A stretch of 64,000 nt of DNA from Alistipes indistinctus YIT 12060 (GCF_025144995.1 NZ_CP102250.1:1178001-1242000); one strand, 5' to 3'; numbered from the stretch's first letter, positions 42,020-55,064 are shown. Notes: a model not told the origin generated them from the sequence alone. A program made the numbers and translations.

Positions 42020-42064
42020 GCATACAACAGGGGCTGTGCAAAATGCACAGCCCCTGTTGTATGC
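42020..42064. terminator. Very strong bidirectional hairpin, 21-bp perfect stem
   Basis: Arms 42020-42040 and 42044-42064 pair perfectly around the loop AAA. It lies between the convergent DUF4293 and lolA genes and probably serves both, although neither side has a long T run. Confidence 0.75.
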
Positions 42065-42153
42065 CAACGATAATACCGGACGGAGAAACCTGCCAAAGAA
42101 AAGGACAAAACAGGAACCATCCCCTGGCCAGCACAAACTCCTCCGGCAACGCA

Positions 42154-42804
42154 TTACCGGAAATCGATCACTTCGACCCCTTTGTGTTTGCTTTTATCGA
42201 ATGTAAAGGCGGCAGCCTGCGCCGGAACATTCGGCGTAATCTTCCGGATCGTAATGCGGGCGGCATCCGAATCCTCCATATTATAGACCACTCCCAACGG
42301 CAATTTCGTTACGGGGTCGAGCTGCAAAAGGATCGAAGCATATCCGGATCCGGACTGTTTCGGGGTCAGCCGCACCACCTCGGCATTTTTACCGCCGACA
42401 ATAGCCGTTCCCTGATAAACGTGGTTGAAATCCTGATCATAAAGCCGGAAAAAACGGGCCGGATTCGACAAAATGTTATTGTCCGAAGGGTCGGGCGTCT
42501 CGATGACCACTTCGTTATCGCGCGAATTATAGGTCTGGCGCACTTTGCCGTCGAAAAAGACCTCAGCCCCGTTCACGCTCACATAATAACGATTCCCGCT
42601 CACGACGATCCTCCCCGGCATGTCACCGAACTCCTGGTCCATCCTCACCGTAAACTGCACCTCATAGCTGTTATAACCGTTCATCCGGGTAGTCAGCGCA
42701 TCGAGCAGGGTTTTGGACTTGGCATCGGCATAGGCCGCACCGCAGGCCAGCGATCCGGCCAACAACAGGCAAAGGAATCGGTATAACTTCAAATACGGCT
42801 TCAT
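42154..42804 (-). CDS. lolA: LolA-like outer-membrane lipoprotein carrier
   Basis: A 216-residue periplasmic protein. A signal peptide (LCLLLAGSLACGAAYA) is followed by the LolA opening LLDALTTRMNGYNSYEVQFTV and the half-barrel strands GRIVVSGNRYYVSVNGAEVFFDGKVRQTYN, DNEVVIETPDPSDNN and LPLGVVYNMEDSDAARITI. LolA carries lipoproteins from the inner to the outer membrane. Its place directly behind ftsK (11 bases) is the usual Bacteroidetes order. The family has diverged copies, so the exact cargo role is taken from position and fold. Confidence 0.88.
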   Translation of the reverse strand: MKPYLKLYRFLCLLLAGSLACGAAYADAKSKTLLDALTTRMNGYNSYEVQFTVRMDQEFGDMPGRIVVSGNRYYVSVNGAEVFFDGKVRQTYNSRDNEVVIETPDPSDNNILSNPARFFRLYDQDFNHVYQGTAIVGGKNAEVVRLTPKQSGSGYASILLQLDPVTKLPLGVVYNMEDSDAARITIRKITPNVPAQAAAFTFDKSKHKGVEVIDFR

Positions 42805-42815
42805 CTCCGGTGCTT

Positions 42816-45869
<3,054 letters not shown>

Positions 45870-46011
45870 ATATTCGGTAAAAAACTAAAAGATATTTTTC
45901 GATAAATTTATGGAATACCACGCCTGTATCCGCCCATTCCGCTGTCCCGGCAAACCGTTATCCGAAGAGGTCCGCAGGTCGAGATCCATTCGTCGGAGCC
46001 CTACGAGCCCC

Positions 46012-46797
46012 TCAGTCGAGATCCAATGTTTTGGCCCGCTCGCTCTTGGCGATCAACCGGGAGAGGTACTCCTCGTCCGCACTGGTCATAAAACTGTACT
46101 CGGGCTCGTGATCCTCCGCGGCCGCCAACGAGAACTCCTCCAACAGCACCTCTACGCGCCGTTCGATAGCAGGTGCGGGATTGACCAGCCGCACGTCGCG
46201 GTCTCCGATCACGCGCCGCATCGCACCGGAGAGAAACGGATAATGCGTACAACCCAATACAATCCGGTCCACCCCCTGTTCGAGCATCGGCCCGAGCAGT
46301 TTCGATACGGTTTCGAACGCCTCGGGAGTATCCTCGCGATCGCTTTCGACCAACTCGACGAACCCTTCGCCCACCTGCTCGATCATCCGCGCCCGGTCCG
46401 CATATTTGCGGGAAGTCTCGCGGAAAAGCCTGCCTTTGAGCGAAGCGGCCGTGGCCAGAATCCCGACCACACCGCTACGAGAAGTGAGCACCGCCGGTTT
46501 AACGGCCGGTTCGAGCCCCACGAACGGCACGTCGTAAGTGGTGCGCAAGTGGTCGATAGCCGCTGCGGTCGCGGTATTGCACGCAATCACGACCATCTTC
46601 ACTCCCGCCGACAACATGCGCCGCACGGCATAGTCGGAATATTCGACTATTCGTTCACGGGGCTGGTTCCCGTAAGGACAATTTTTGCCGTCTCCGTAAT
46701 AGAGCAGCGATTCGTGCGGCAATCTGCGGTACAGCTCGCTCCACACGCTCAATCCTCCCTGGCCCGAATCAAAAACGCCTATCGGTGCATTGTTCAT
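46012..46797 (-). CDS. murI: Glutamate racemase
   Basis: A 261-residue enzyme of normal MurI length. The two halves of the active site are seen: Asp10-Ser11 in IGVFDSGQGGLSV with Cys73 in VVIACNTATA, and Cys183-His185 in VLGCTHYPF. It makes D-glutamate for peptidoglycan in the cytosol. The ATG at 46797 (MNNAPIGVFDSG) is preferred to the frame start at 46836 because MurI begins a few residues before the FDSG motif. It follows purL with a single base between them. Confidence 0.95.
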   Translation of the reverse strand: MNNAPIGVFDSGQGGLSVWSELYRRLPHESLLYYGDGKNCPYGNQPRERIVEYSDYAVRRMLSAGVKMVVIACNTATAAAIDHLRTTYDVPFVGLEPAVKPAVLTSRSGVVGILATAASLKGRLFRETSRKYADRARMIEQVGEGFVELVESDREDTPEAFETVSKLLGPMLEQGVDRIVLGCTHYPFLSGAMRRVIGDRDVRLVNPAPAIERRVEVLLEEFSLAAAEDHEPEYSFMTSADEEYLSRLIAKSERAKTLDLD

Positions 46798-46798
46798 G

Positions 46799-49700
46799 CT
46801 ATTTGTTCCTCCTCTGCTCAATCCATTTGCGGGCATTGACGAACGCCTCGATCCACGGGCTCACCTCATCAGCGGCCCGCTCTTCTGGATAATAGGCCCA
46901 GTTCCACGGACGCAGCGAACGTTCGATATGGGGCATCATCGCCAGGTGGCGTCCGTCGGCCGAGACGATCGCAGCGGCGGCATAGTCGCTCCCGTTGGGA
47001 TTGCCCGGATACTGGTCGTAAGCGTATTTCAGCGGAATGCGGTAACGCTCCTCCTCGTACGGCAAGCGGAATTTACCCTCGCCGTGCGCCACCCAGATAC
47101 CCAGGCGGCTACCGGCCATGGAATCGAACAACACCGAACCCGTCGGTTGCACCTCGACATTCACGAAGCACGATTCGAATTTGTGCGAATCGTTGTGCAG
47201 CATGCGGGGTTTCTGCTCATGGTCGGGCGTGATCAGCCCCAGTTCCGCCATCAGCTGGCAACCGTTGCAAACACCCAGCGAAAGCGTATCTTCTCGCGCA
47301 TAGAAACGGTCGAGCGCCTCCTTGGCCCGTTCGTTATAGAGGAATGCGCCGGCCCAGCCCTTAGCCGAATTCAGTACGTCCGAGTTGGCAAAACCGCCGA
47401 CAAAAACGATCATATTGACATCCTCCAACGTCTCGCGGCCGCTGATCAGGTCTGTCATGTGCACATCCTTGACATCCATTCCGGCCAGGTGCATACACCA
47501 CGCCATCTCGCGCTCGCTGTTCGAGCCCTGTTCGCGGATCACCGCGGCTTTGATGCCGCTCGGCGTACGGCGGCTCGCCTCGAGCCCCCACTGCGACAGT
47601 TTGCCGGTGAACGTCTCCGGGAATTTATAGCTGAGTTCCTGATTTTTGTAATTCGCAAAACGCTCCGAGGCCTTCTGCACTCCGCTCTGGCGGCGATCCA
47701 GCAGGTAAGAGGTCTTGAACCACGTATCCCGCAACTGATCGATCAGCAGCGAGAACTCGACCCCGGCATTGGTCACCGTGAAGCGGCGCTCCTGGTTCAC
47801 ATCGCCGATCACATAGGCGTCGATCCCGTCGAACTTGAGGTTTTCGCACACCTCCGATCCGTTCTCCACCTGCAGCACTACGGCCGGTTTTTCGCTGAAA
47901 AGCACCTTGATCAGGTCTTTTTCGGCCAGCGCCGCAAGGCTCAGGTCCATACCGCTCCGGTTGTCGGCGAAGGTCATCTCCAGCAGTGCGGTAATCAGGC
48001 CGCCCGCCGACACGTCGTGCCCGGAGAGCACTTTTCCCTCTTCGACCAACTGCTGTACGGCACCGAACGCCCGGGTAAAGTAGTCGGCCGAAGTGACCGT
48101 CGGGACATCCATGCCCACGCTGCCGACCACCTGGGCGAAACTGCTGCCGCCCAAACGGAACCCGTCGCGGCTCATATCCACGTAAATCATCTGGCTGCGG
48201 CGGTGCTTGAGCGCGGGAGAGACCACTTTCTTCACATCCGACACTTCGCCCACGGAGGTAATGATCACCGTACCCGGAGCGTACACCTGTTCGCCGTCCT
48301 TGTATTTCTGCGTCATCGAGAGCGAATCCTTGCCGGTGGGAATGTTGATCCCCAAAGCCAGCGCATAGTCGCTCGCCGCCTGCACAGCCGCATAGAGACG
48401 CGCATCCTCGCCTTCGTTCTTGCAGGGCCACATCCAGTTGGCGCTGAGCGATACCGACGGCAGTCCGCCGTCGATCGGAGCGAAGACGATATTCGTCAGC
48501 GCCTCGGTGATCGCGAGCACCGATCCCTTACCGGGGTCTGCCAGTGCGGCGACCGGAGCATGCCCGAGCGCCGTAGCGATACCGCGCTGCCCCTGGTAAT
48601 CGAGCGCCACGACGGCACAGTCATTCAGCGGCAATTGGACGCTGCCAGCCGTTTGCTGCTTCGCCACGCGGCCCGTCACCGAACGGTCGACCTTGTTGGT
48701 CAGCCAGTCCTTGGCGGCCACCGCTTCGAGCTGCAACACATTTTCGATGTAATGTACCAGTTTTCCGGCATCGTACTGCGGTTCTGCATAGCTCTCCCGT
48801 ACGGTACGGTCGTTCAGCACCGTGCGCGGCGCCTTGCCGAACATATCCTCCAGTTTCAGGTCGATCGGCTTATCGCCCGTTTTGTTGTTGACAAAAGTAA
48901 ACTGCATGTCGCCCGTCGCCTCGCCGATCACATAGAACGGCGAACGTTCACGCTCGGCAATGCGGCGCAATTTGTCGATATTCTCCTCTTTGACGACGAA
49001 TCCCATGCGCTCCTGCGACTCGTTGCCGACGATCTCCTTCGCGCTGAGGGTAGGATCGCCGATAGGCAGGTTCTCCATGTCGATCCGCCCGCCGGTCGCC
49101 TCGACCAGCTCGCTGAGACAGTTCAGGTGACCGCCCGCACCGTGGTCGTGAATCGAAATAATCGGGTTTTCAGTCTCCTCCGAAGCGGCCCGGATCGCAT
49201 TGTAGGCTCGTTTCTGCATTTCGGGGTTCGAACGCTGCACGGCATTCAGTTCGATCGCACCGGCATACTCGCCCGTGGCCACCGACGAAACGGCACCGCC
49301 GCCCATGCCGATGCGGTAGTTGTCACCGCCCAGCAACACCACTTTGTCGCCCGGCTGCGGTTCGTCCTTGATACTGTCCTGCTTACGGCCATAACCGACA
49401 CCGCCAGCCTGCATGATCACCTTGTCGAAGCCGAACTTCTTCCCGTTTTCGAAATGCTCGAACGTCTGCACACTACCGCAGATAAGCGGCTGGCCGAACT
49501 TGTTACCGAAATCCGAAGCCCCGTTCGAGGCTTTGATCAGGATATCCTCCGGAGTCTGGTACAGCCATTCGCGCGGAGTGGTGAACTGCTCCCACTCGCG
49601 CCCGCCGTCCAACCTCGGATAGGCAGTCATGTAAACGGCCGTCCCGGCCACCGGGAACGCGCCCTTACCGCCGGCGATGCGGTCGCGGATCTCGCCGCCC

Positions 49701-50491
49701 GTACCGGTTGCCGCGCCGTTGAACGGCTCGACGGTGGTCGGGAAATTGTGCGTCTCGGCTTTGACCGAAATCACGCTCTCGAAATCCTTGATGCCATAGT
49801 AATCCGCCGTATCCGGCGACGCGGGGGCAAACTGCTCCACCACGGGACCTTGCAGGAAAGCGCAATTATCTTTATAAGCCGATACGACACGGCCCGGGTT
49901 GGTCTTTGTCGTCTTTTTAATCAGGCCGAAGAGGGTCGAAGGCATCTCTTCGCCGTCGACGATGAACAGGCCGTTGAAAATCTTGTGCCGGCAATGTTCC
50001 GAATTGACCTGCGAAAAGCCGAACACCTCGCTGTCGGTCAGCTTGCGGCCGATCCGCCGCGAAAGTTCGTTCAGGTAGGCCATCTCCTCATCGCTCAGCG
50101 CCAACCCTTCCTGTTGGTTGTATGCAGCGATGTCATCGATGTAAATAACCGGATCGGGCTGCTTGCGGATCGTGAAGATATCCTGATCGATAGAACGATA
50201 CATACGGCGCAACATCGGGTCGTACGGTGCGTCTTCGCTCTTGACCACCTCGAATTCCTCGATACGGGCAATCCCCTCGAGTCCCATGTTCTGTGTGATC
50301 TCGACGGCATTCGTACTCCAGGGGGTGATCATCTCGCGGCGCGGTCCGATAAAAATACCGTTGAGCACCTCGGCGTCCAATTGCTTCGCTTCGCTGAAAA
50401 GCCAAGTCAGTTTGGCGATATCTGCTGCCGGGAGCGACTTGCGGGCATCGACGGCATAAATGATGTTTGCTTTCCTGAAAAAGAGTATCAT
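46799..50491 (-). CDS. purL: Phosphoribosylformylglycinamidine synthase (long, single-chain form)
   Basis: A 1230-residue enzyme that carries out step four of purine synthesis: FGAR, glutamine and ATP give FGAM. The order is the N-terminal PurS-like domain, linker, the two AIR-synthase-like ATPase halves (SVKAETHNFPTTVEPFNGAATGTGGEIRD, GGDNYRIGMGGGAVSS, SIHDHGAGGHLNCLSELV and LSGHDVSAGGLITALLEM) and a C-terminal glutaminase (GVCNGCQLMAE with the catalytic Cys, PHIERSLRPWNW). The long form is used by Bacteroidetes and proteobacteria. murI follows after one base. The opposite strand carries a 1235-codon open frame through the gene, treated as a shadow. Confidence 0.97.
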   Translation of the reverse strand: MILFFRKANIIYAVDARKSLPAADIAKLTWLFSEAKQLDAEVLNGIFIGPRREMITPWSTNAVEITQNMGLEGIARIEEFEVVKSEDAPYDPMLRRMYRSIDQDIFTIRKQPDPVIYIDDIAAYNQQEGLALSDEEMAYLNELSRRIGRKLTDSEVFGFSQVNSEHCRHKIFNGLFIVDGEEMPSTLFGLIKKTTKTNPGRVVSAYKDNCAFLQGPVVEQFAPASPDTADYYGIKDFESVISVKAETHNFPTTVEPFNGAATGTGGEIRDRIAGGKGAFPVAGTAVYMTAYPRLDGGREWEQFTTPREWLYQTPEDILIKASNGASDFGNKFGQPLICGSVQTFEHFENGKKFGFDKVIMQAGGVGYGRKQDSIKDEPQPGDKVVLLGGDNYRIGMGGGAVSSVATGEYAGAIELNAVQRSNPEMQKRAYNAIRAASEETENPIISIHDHGAGGHLNCLSELVEATGGRIDMENLPIGDPTLSAKEIVGNESQERMGFVVKEENIDKLRRIAERERSPFYVIGEATGDMQFTFVNNKTGDKPIDLKLEDMFGKAPRTVLNDRTVRESYAEPQYDAGKLVHYIENVLQLEAVAAKDWLTNKVDRSVTGRVAKQQTAGSVQLPLNDCAVVALDYQGQRGIATALGHAPVAALADPGKGSVLAITEALTNIVFAPIDGGLPSVSLSANWMWPCKNEGEDARLYAAVQAASDYALALGINIPTGKDSLSMTQKYKDGEQVYAPGTVIITSVGEVSDVKKVVSPALKHRRSQMIYVDMSRDGFRLGGSSFAQVVGSVGMDVPTVTSADYFTRAFGAVQQLVEEGKVLSGHDVSAGGLITALLEMTFADNRSGMDLSLAALAEKDLIKVLFSEKPAVVLQVENGSEVCENLKFDGIDAYVIGDVNQERRFTVTNAGVEFSLLIDQLRDTWFKTSYLLDRRQSGVQKASERFANYKNQELSYKFPETFTGKLSQWGLEASRRTPSGIKAAVIREQGSNSEREMAWCMHLAGMDVKDVHMTDLISGRETLEDVNMIVFVGGFANSDVLNSAKGWAGAFLYNERAKEALDRFYAREDTLSLGVCNGCQLMAELGLITPDHEQKPRMLHNDSHKFESCFVNVEVQPTGSVLFDSMAGSRLGIWVAHGEGKFRLPYEEERYRIPLKYAYDQYPGNPNGSDYAAAAIVSADGRHLAMMPHIERSLRPWNWAYYPEERAADEVSPWIEAFVNARKWIEQRRNK

Positions 50492-50544
50492 TCCTGATTG
50501 GATTGGGTTATTGGAGTAATCTTAATTGTCGTGGCCGATCCTGT

Positions 50545-51282
50545 CTATTTTCCCTTGACTACGTCGCTGAACATCGATTTGACGTGATCGTACGGGAGCG
50601 AATAGACAAACAGGCCGAACGAATAAGGCGCGATCTCGTACTGGTTGTAGATCATCACCAACCCGACCGAATCGAAGCCCATATTCTGCGGCAAAGGTAG
50701 TTCATCCGGCGAAACAAACAAAGCCTGTTTCGGGTTGGTAATGCCTTTACCCTCCAGATAAAGATTGAAGGCCTTGCGGTTCAGTTTGCACAATTCGGCG
50801 GTATCTTTGAAAAGTTGGTCGTTGGTCAGCCGGCGTCCGTTACTGTAGTCGAAGTTGAAAAATTCCGACGGGGTCATACCGTGCGCCCCTCCGGTAAAAA
50901 TGTAACGCTGTATCCAGACCGTAACCACGTTGTCGTAGCGGAAAGCGGTACCTTCCGAAACGAACGTGTAAGGCATCTTGCGCAGATATTCGTCGTTATT
51001 CTTGTAGGCCATCATCGAATCGATACTCTGGTCCAGGGTGTAATCCCCGCGCAGCGAATCCTGCTCATCGAACGAAGAACGGATCACTCCCATCACCGTC
51101 CGGTTGATCGAGTCTGCCACGGCTCCCGTATCCGTCAGCACCGGATAGACCATATGAATCAGCAGCGTACTGTCGCTCATACGCACCAGCGAGTCGGTCT
51201 TCCAGGCAAGAGAGGTCTCCTGCTGCGATCTTCCGCATGCAACCAGCATGCAGAGTGTCAAAACGATCATAACATGTTTCAT
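50545..51282 (-). CDS. DUF3298/DUF4163 lipoprotein (RsiV-like domain)
   Basis: A 245-residue lipoprotein (lipobox MLVAC, Cys16). The mature part has an N-terminal DUF4163-like strand region (HMVYPVLTDTGAVADSINRTV) and a DUF3298 domain with FTGGAHGMTPSEFFNFDYSNGRRLTNDQLF, which is its hallmark. The fold resembles the lysozyme-binding RsiV anti-sigma domain, but here there is no sigma factor gene near, so lysozyme sensing is not shown. It overlaps the aroK stop by four bases (ATGA), so translation is coupled to aroK. Function unknown. Confidence 0.85.
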   Translation of the reverse strand: MKHVMIVLTLCMLVACGRSQQETSLAWKTDSLVRMSDSTLLIHMVYPVLTDTGAVADSINRTVMGVIRSSFDEQDSLRGDYTLDQSIDSMMAYKNNDEYLRKMPYTFVSEGTAFRYDNVVTVWIQRYIFTGGAHGMTPSEFFNFDYSNGRRLTNDQLFKDTAELCKLNRKAFNLYLEGKGITNPKQALFVSPDELPLPQNMGFDSVGLVMIYNQYEIAPYSFGLFVYSLPYDHVKSMFSDVVKGK

Positions 51283-51815
51283 AGCTGTTCTCTTTTAGGT
51301 TGACTATTCTCCATATACATCTCCACGTGCCGTGCCACATACTCGTCGCTCATCGAGTCGCATGCGACGATCAGCCGTGCACGCGAATAAAACGGCTCGC
51401 GCCGCTCGAGGTTCTCACGGATATATTCGACCAGCTCCTGCTGCGACTTTCCGCGCAGCAGCGGACGCTTTGCCTTGCCGTGTTCGAGCCGTGCGGCGAG
51501 CTTCTCGGGAGCCAGTTTGAAGTATACGGTCACCCCCGCGCCGTTCATCAGCTCCATATTGTCGAAAAAACAGGGCACGCCCCCCCCGGTGGCCACAACG
51601 GTATCTTCAGCTGAAGTGAGTTCCCGGAGCAATTCGCGTTCCAAACGGCGGAACGCCTCTTCGCCCCGGTCGGCAAAGAACTGCTGCACGCTCACACCGC
51701 AGCGCCGCTCGATCTCGGTGTCCATATCGACGAATTTCAGCCCCAGCCGTTTGGCCAGCGGCCGGCCGATCGAACTCTTGCCGCACCCCATATATCCTAT
51801 CAAAAACAATAACAT
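51279..51815 (-). CDS. aroK: Shikimate kinase
   Basis: A 178-residue kinase of normal length. The P-loop is GYMGCGKS (7-14), followed by the DMDTEIE shikimate-binding acid (Asp32), the GGG motif in VVATGGGVPCF and the lid RLEHGKAKRPLLRGKS. It phosphorylates shikimate at position 3, a step in aromatic amino acid synthesis. The ATG at 51815 (MLLFLIGYMG) is chosen over 51869, as AroK proteins start immediately before the P-loop. The stop overlaps the start of the DUF3298 gene. Confidence 0.95.
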   Translation of the reverse strand: MLLFLIGYMGCGKSSIGRPLAKRLGLKFVDMDTEIERRCGVSVQQFFADRGEEAFRRLERELLRELTSAEDTVVATGGGVPCFFDNMELMNGAGVTVYFKLAPEKLAARLEHGKAKRPLLRGKSQQELVEYIRENLERREPFYSRARLIVACDSMSDEYVARHVEMYMENSQPKREQL

Positions 51816-52004
51816 GCTGCGAATTCCCTCTTTCGGGCCCCGACCGCCCTGTACCGCCGTCGACACCAATCGCCCTGCGCAAACCGGCCAAGGCCGGTTT
51901 GCGCCAACTTTACAATATAATAAAAATTTTCCAGACGTTCCGTTTTCGTTTTCCGGGGATATGCAGGAAGAAGACAGACTACCCGCTCCCCTGCAGAAAG
52001 GCTC

Positions 52005-55000
52005 TCAGAACAACTCCATCTGCGATTGTTCGCCCTGCTCCTCATCCTCGGCGGCAATGTCGAACTCGACACTCTCGCCCGCCACATAACCTTTCGCCGG
52101 TTGCACAGGTTTCGGCGGACGCTGCGAAACAGAAGCCGCCGCAGTTTCCTGCGGACGACCGTTCCCTTGTGCGGCAGACCCGGCCCGCCGTGCCTCATCA
52201 ACAGCCGTAGCCGAAACGTCCGATACACCCGGCACATTCCGCATACCAGAGTCATCCCCCGACCCGCTTGAAACAGGAGCTCCGCCTCCGGGCATCTCAT
52301 CCACATCACTATCATTGCGGCCATCTCCGGGCTCTTCCGGGCCTTTATCCAGCGGCTCCACGAATGCGACGCGGTCCACGGTCAGCGTCGTAATGCGCTT
52401 GCCCCTGGCCCGGTGGCTCTTCACCCCGATAAAAGCATCGACATCGATCCTCTCGGCCGGACGTCCCGCATGCGGGCCGCCGTAGGTCACCTCCAACTGG
52501 GGATAACGGTCGCGGCTGATCGCCTTCATGACCGTCCCGGGAGTTTCGTCGACGAAATTCTGCATCTTGTCGCTCTGCTCGGCAGTAAAACGCTTGATGT
52601 AATAGTATTGTTGCTCACCGTCGTAGTAAGCCACCGAATAGATGCGCTGCGGATCGTACTTCGCCACCCGGATCGTATCTTCGGGGAAATGGAGCCCCAG
52701 GTCGTACAGCGTCGTATAGTACTGCCCCCTGGCATTCATCACGATCAGCCGGTCGTCGCCGACGAATTCGCCGAGCAACTCGCCGCGTCCGTCGGTATTG
52801 AGCCTGCGGATTTCGTCGTCGTACCAGACATTCTGCCCGGCCAGGGTCGAAGCGCCCCGCTCCTTGAGTACGATCTTGTGGATCGCATAGCGTGAGAACA
52901 GGTTGCCCTGCGACTGACGCCCCTTGATCGCCAATTCGCCGAAGTTCAGGTCGACGATCAGTTTTTTGAGCCTCGGACGCGGTTTGAAGTAGATTTTCAA
53001 CACCTCGGCCTCTCCGTTCGGGTTCACGCTCATATACAGGATTTCGCTTTTGGCCGTGCCTTTGGTTATGTCGTACTCACGGTCTCGGGTAATGCCTTTG
53101 ATCGCACAGCGCTTCATCATCAGCGGACCGGTGCGGCCGTCCCGGTAAAGCACGTTGTAAATCGTACGTTCGTCATTGCGCTTGAATACCCCTATATAAT
53201 AGATGTTCTTTGCAAAGAACGCCTTGTCGGAGACCTTCGTGATGATATATTTACCCTCCTTGGTGATCACGATCACATCGTCGATATCCGAGCAGTCGCA
53301 AACGAATTCATCCTTGCGCATGGCCGGCCCGATACCGAAGAATCCCTCCTCACGGTCGACATAAAGTTTCGCATTGGCGACGACCACTTTGGTCGCCTCG
53401 ATCGAGTCGAACTCGCGCAATTCGGTCTTGCGCTCGCGCCCTTTGCCGTACTTCTCTTTAATCCGGGTAAAATGAGCGATCGTGAACTCGGTCAGCGTCT
53501 CCAGGTTGTGTTTCACCTCCTTGATGTCGCGCTCGACACCGCGAATGTGTTCGTCGGCCTTGAAACTGTCGAACTTGGAGATGCGCTTGATCTTGATTTC
53601 GGTCAGGCGGATGATATCCTCCTGGGTCACTTCACGGCGCAGGCGGGGTTTGAACGGATCAAGCCCTTTGTCGATCGTCTCCAGGACACTTTCCCACGTG
53701 GTACACTCCTCAATATCATGAAAAATCTTCTCCTCGATAAATATTTTCTCCAACGACGACATGTGCCAGTCCTGCTCCAGTTCGCCCAGCCGGATATTCA
53801 ATTCGGCCTTGAGCAGTTCGCGCGTATGGTCGACACAACGGCAAAGTATCTCCCGCACGCCCATGAAGTGCGGCTTGTCGTCCATAATCACGCACGCATT
53901 CGGCGAGATCGACACTTCGCAATCCGAAAAAGCGTACAGCGCGTCGATAGTCTTGTCCGAAGACTCGTCGTTGCTCACATGGATGATAATCTCGACCCTG
54001 TCCGAAGTATTGTCGTCGACCTTTTTGATCTTGATCTTGCCCTTGTCATTGGCCTTGATGATCGACTCCTTGATCGATTCGGTCGTCGTGCCGAACGGAA
54101 TTTCGGTGATCGCAAGCGTCCGCTTGTCGATTTTGTTGATCCTCGCACGCACTTTGACCGCACCGCCGCGCAACCCGTCGTTGTAACGCGTCACATCCGC
54201 CATGCCGCCGGTCGGGAAATCGGGATAGAGCTCGAACTCCTCGCCGCGCAGGTAAGCTACGCACGCATCGAGCAGTTCATTGAAGTTATGCGGCAGGATT
54301 TTCGACGCAAGCCCCACGGCGATACCTTCGACGCCCTGGGCCAGCAGCAGCGGGAATTTGAGCGGCAGGGTCACCGGCTCCTGGTTTCGCCCGTCGTAAG
54401 AGAGCATCCATTCGGTGATCTTCGGGCTGAAGACGACATCGAGTGCGAATTTCGACAACCGCGCCTCAATGTAACGCGGTGCCGCCGCCCCGTCGCCAGT
54501 CAGGATATTTCCCCAGTTACCCTGGCAGTCGATCAGCAGCTCTTTCTGTCCCAGCTGTACCAGCGCGTCGCCGATCGAGGCGTCGCCGTGCGGATGGTAC
54601 TGCATCGTCGAACCGATGATGTTCGCCACCTTGTTATAGCGCCCGTCGTCGAGCTTCTTCATCGCGTGCAGGATACGCCGCTGTACGGGTTTCAACCCGT
54701 CCTCGACATGGGGCACGGCACGTTCGAGGATCACATACGAAGCATAATCGAGGAACCATTCCTTGTACATGCCGGTGAGTTTCTTGCGCCCGGCCTCTTC
54801 GCCGGTCAGCCGGCCGAATTTGCCCTCCGAGGCCGAACGGATCTCCTTGTCGGTCATCTCCTCGGCCACAGCGGCTTCCTCCTCCACCGTCAGTTTTTCC
54901 ACATCCTGCTTATTCTGCTCCCCGGCGCGGACACTCTCCTCCGAAACGGTTCCGTCAGCCTCCCGGTCTACCGGATGGCCGGCAGGTTCTCCCGCACGGG

Positions 55001-55064
55001 ATGGATGCCCGCCGTCACCGGCAGGCACGTCCCGGTCTATCTTATCGTTCAGTTCATCGTTCAT
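52005..55064 (-). CDS. parC: DNA topoisomerase IV subunit A
   Basis: A 1019-residue type IIA topoisomerase subunit. The breakage-reunion domain begins at about residue 95 (LTGMYKEWFLDYASYVILERAVPHVEDGLKPVQRRIL), with the catalytic Tyr198 in APRYIEARLSKF and the quinolone region YHPHGDASIGDALVQ. A coiled-coil tower (IKEVKHNLETLTEF) and a C-terminal pinwheel of GyrA-box-like repeats follow. The N-terminal 95 residues are a long acidic, low-complexity extension, and the C-terminal 130 residues are also disordered. It unlinks daughter chromosomes. It starts 19 bases after parE, so the two are one operon. Confidence 0.93.
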   Translation of the reverse strand: MNDELNDKIDRDVPAGDGGHPSRAGEPAGHPVDREADGTVSEESVRAGEQNKQDVEKLTVEEEAAVAEEMTDKEIRSASEGKFGRLTGEEAGRKKLTGMYKEWFLDYASYVILERAVPHVEDGLKPVQRRILHAMKKLDDGRYNKVANIIGSTMQYHPHGDASIGDALVQLGQKELLIDCQGNWGNILTGDGAAAPRYIEARLSKFALDVVFSPKITEWMLSYDGRNQEPVTLPLKFPLLLAQGVEGIAVGLASKILPHNFNELLDACVAYLRGEEFELYPDFPTGGMADVTRYNDGLRGGAVKVRARINKIDKRTLAITEIPFGTTTESIKESIIKANDKGKIKIKKVDDNTSDRVEIIIHVSNDESSDKTIDALYAFSDCEVSISPNACVIMDDKPHFMGVREILCRCVDHTRELLKAELNIRLGELEQDWHMSSLEKIFIEEKIFHDIEECTTWESVLETIDKGLDPFKPRLRREVTQEDIIRLTEIKIKRISKFDSFKADEHIRGVERDIKEVKHNLETLTEFTIAHFTRIKEKYGKGRERKTELREFDSIEATKVVVANAKLYVDREEGFFGIGPAMRKDEFVCDCSDIDDVIVITKEGKYIITKVSDKAFFAKNIYYIGVFKRNDERTIYNVLYRDGRTGPLMMKRCAIKGITRDREYDITKGTAKSEILYMSVNPNGEAEVLKIYFKPRPRLKKLIVDLNFGELAIKGRQSQGNLFSRYAIHKIVLKERGASTLAGQNVWYDDEIRRLNTDGRGELLGEFVGDDRLIVMNARGQYYTTLYDLGLHFPEDTIRVAKYDPQRIYSVAYYDGEQQYYYIKRFTAEQSDKMQNFVDETPGTVMKAISRDRYPQLEVTYGGPHAGRPAERIDVDAFIGVKSHRARGKRITTLTVDRVAFVEPLDKGPEEPGDGRNDSDVDEMPGGGAPVSSGSGDDSGMRNVPGVSDVSATAVDEARRAGSAAQGNGRPQETAAASVSQRPPKPVQPAKGYVAGESVEFDIAAEDEEQGEQSQMELF

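Noticed and set aside
46790-50497. 1235-codon plus-strand frame as a gene
   Set aside because: It is an exact antisense shadow of purL, whose motifs and length are certain; the translation has no known fold.
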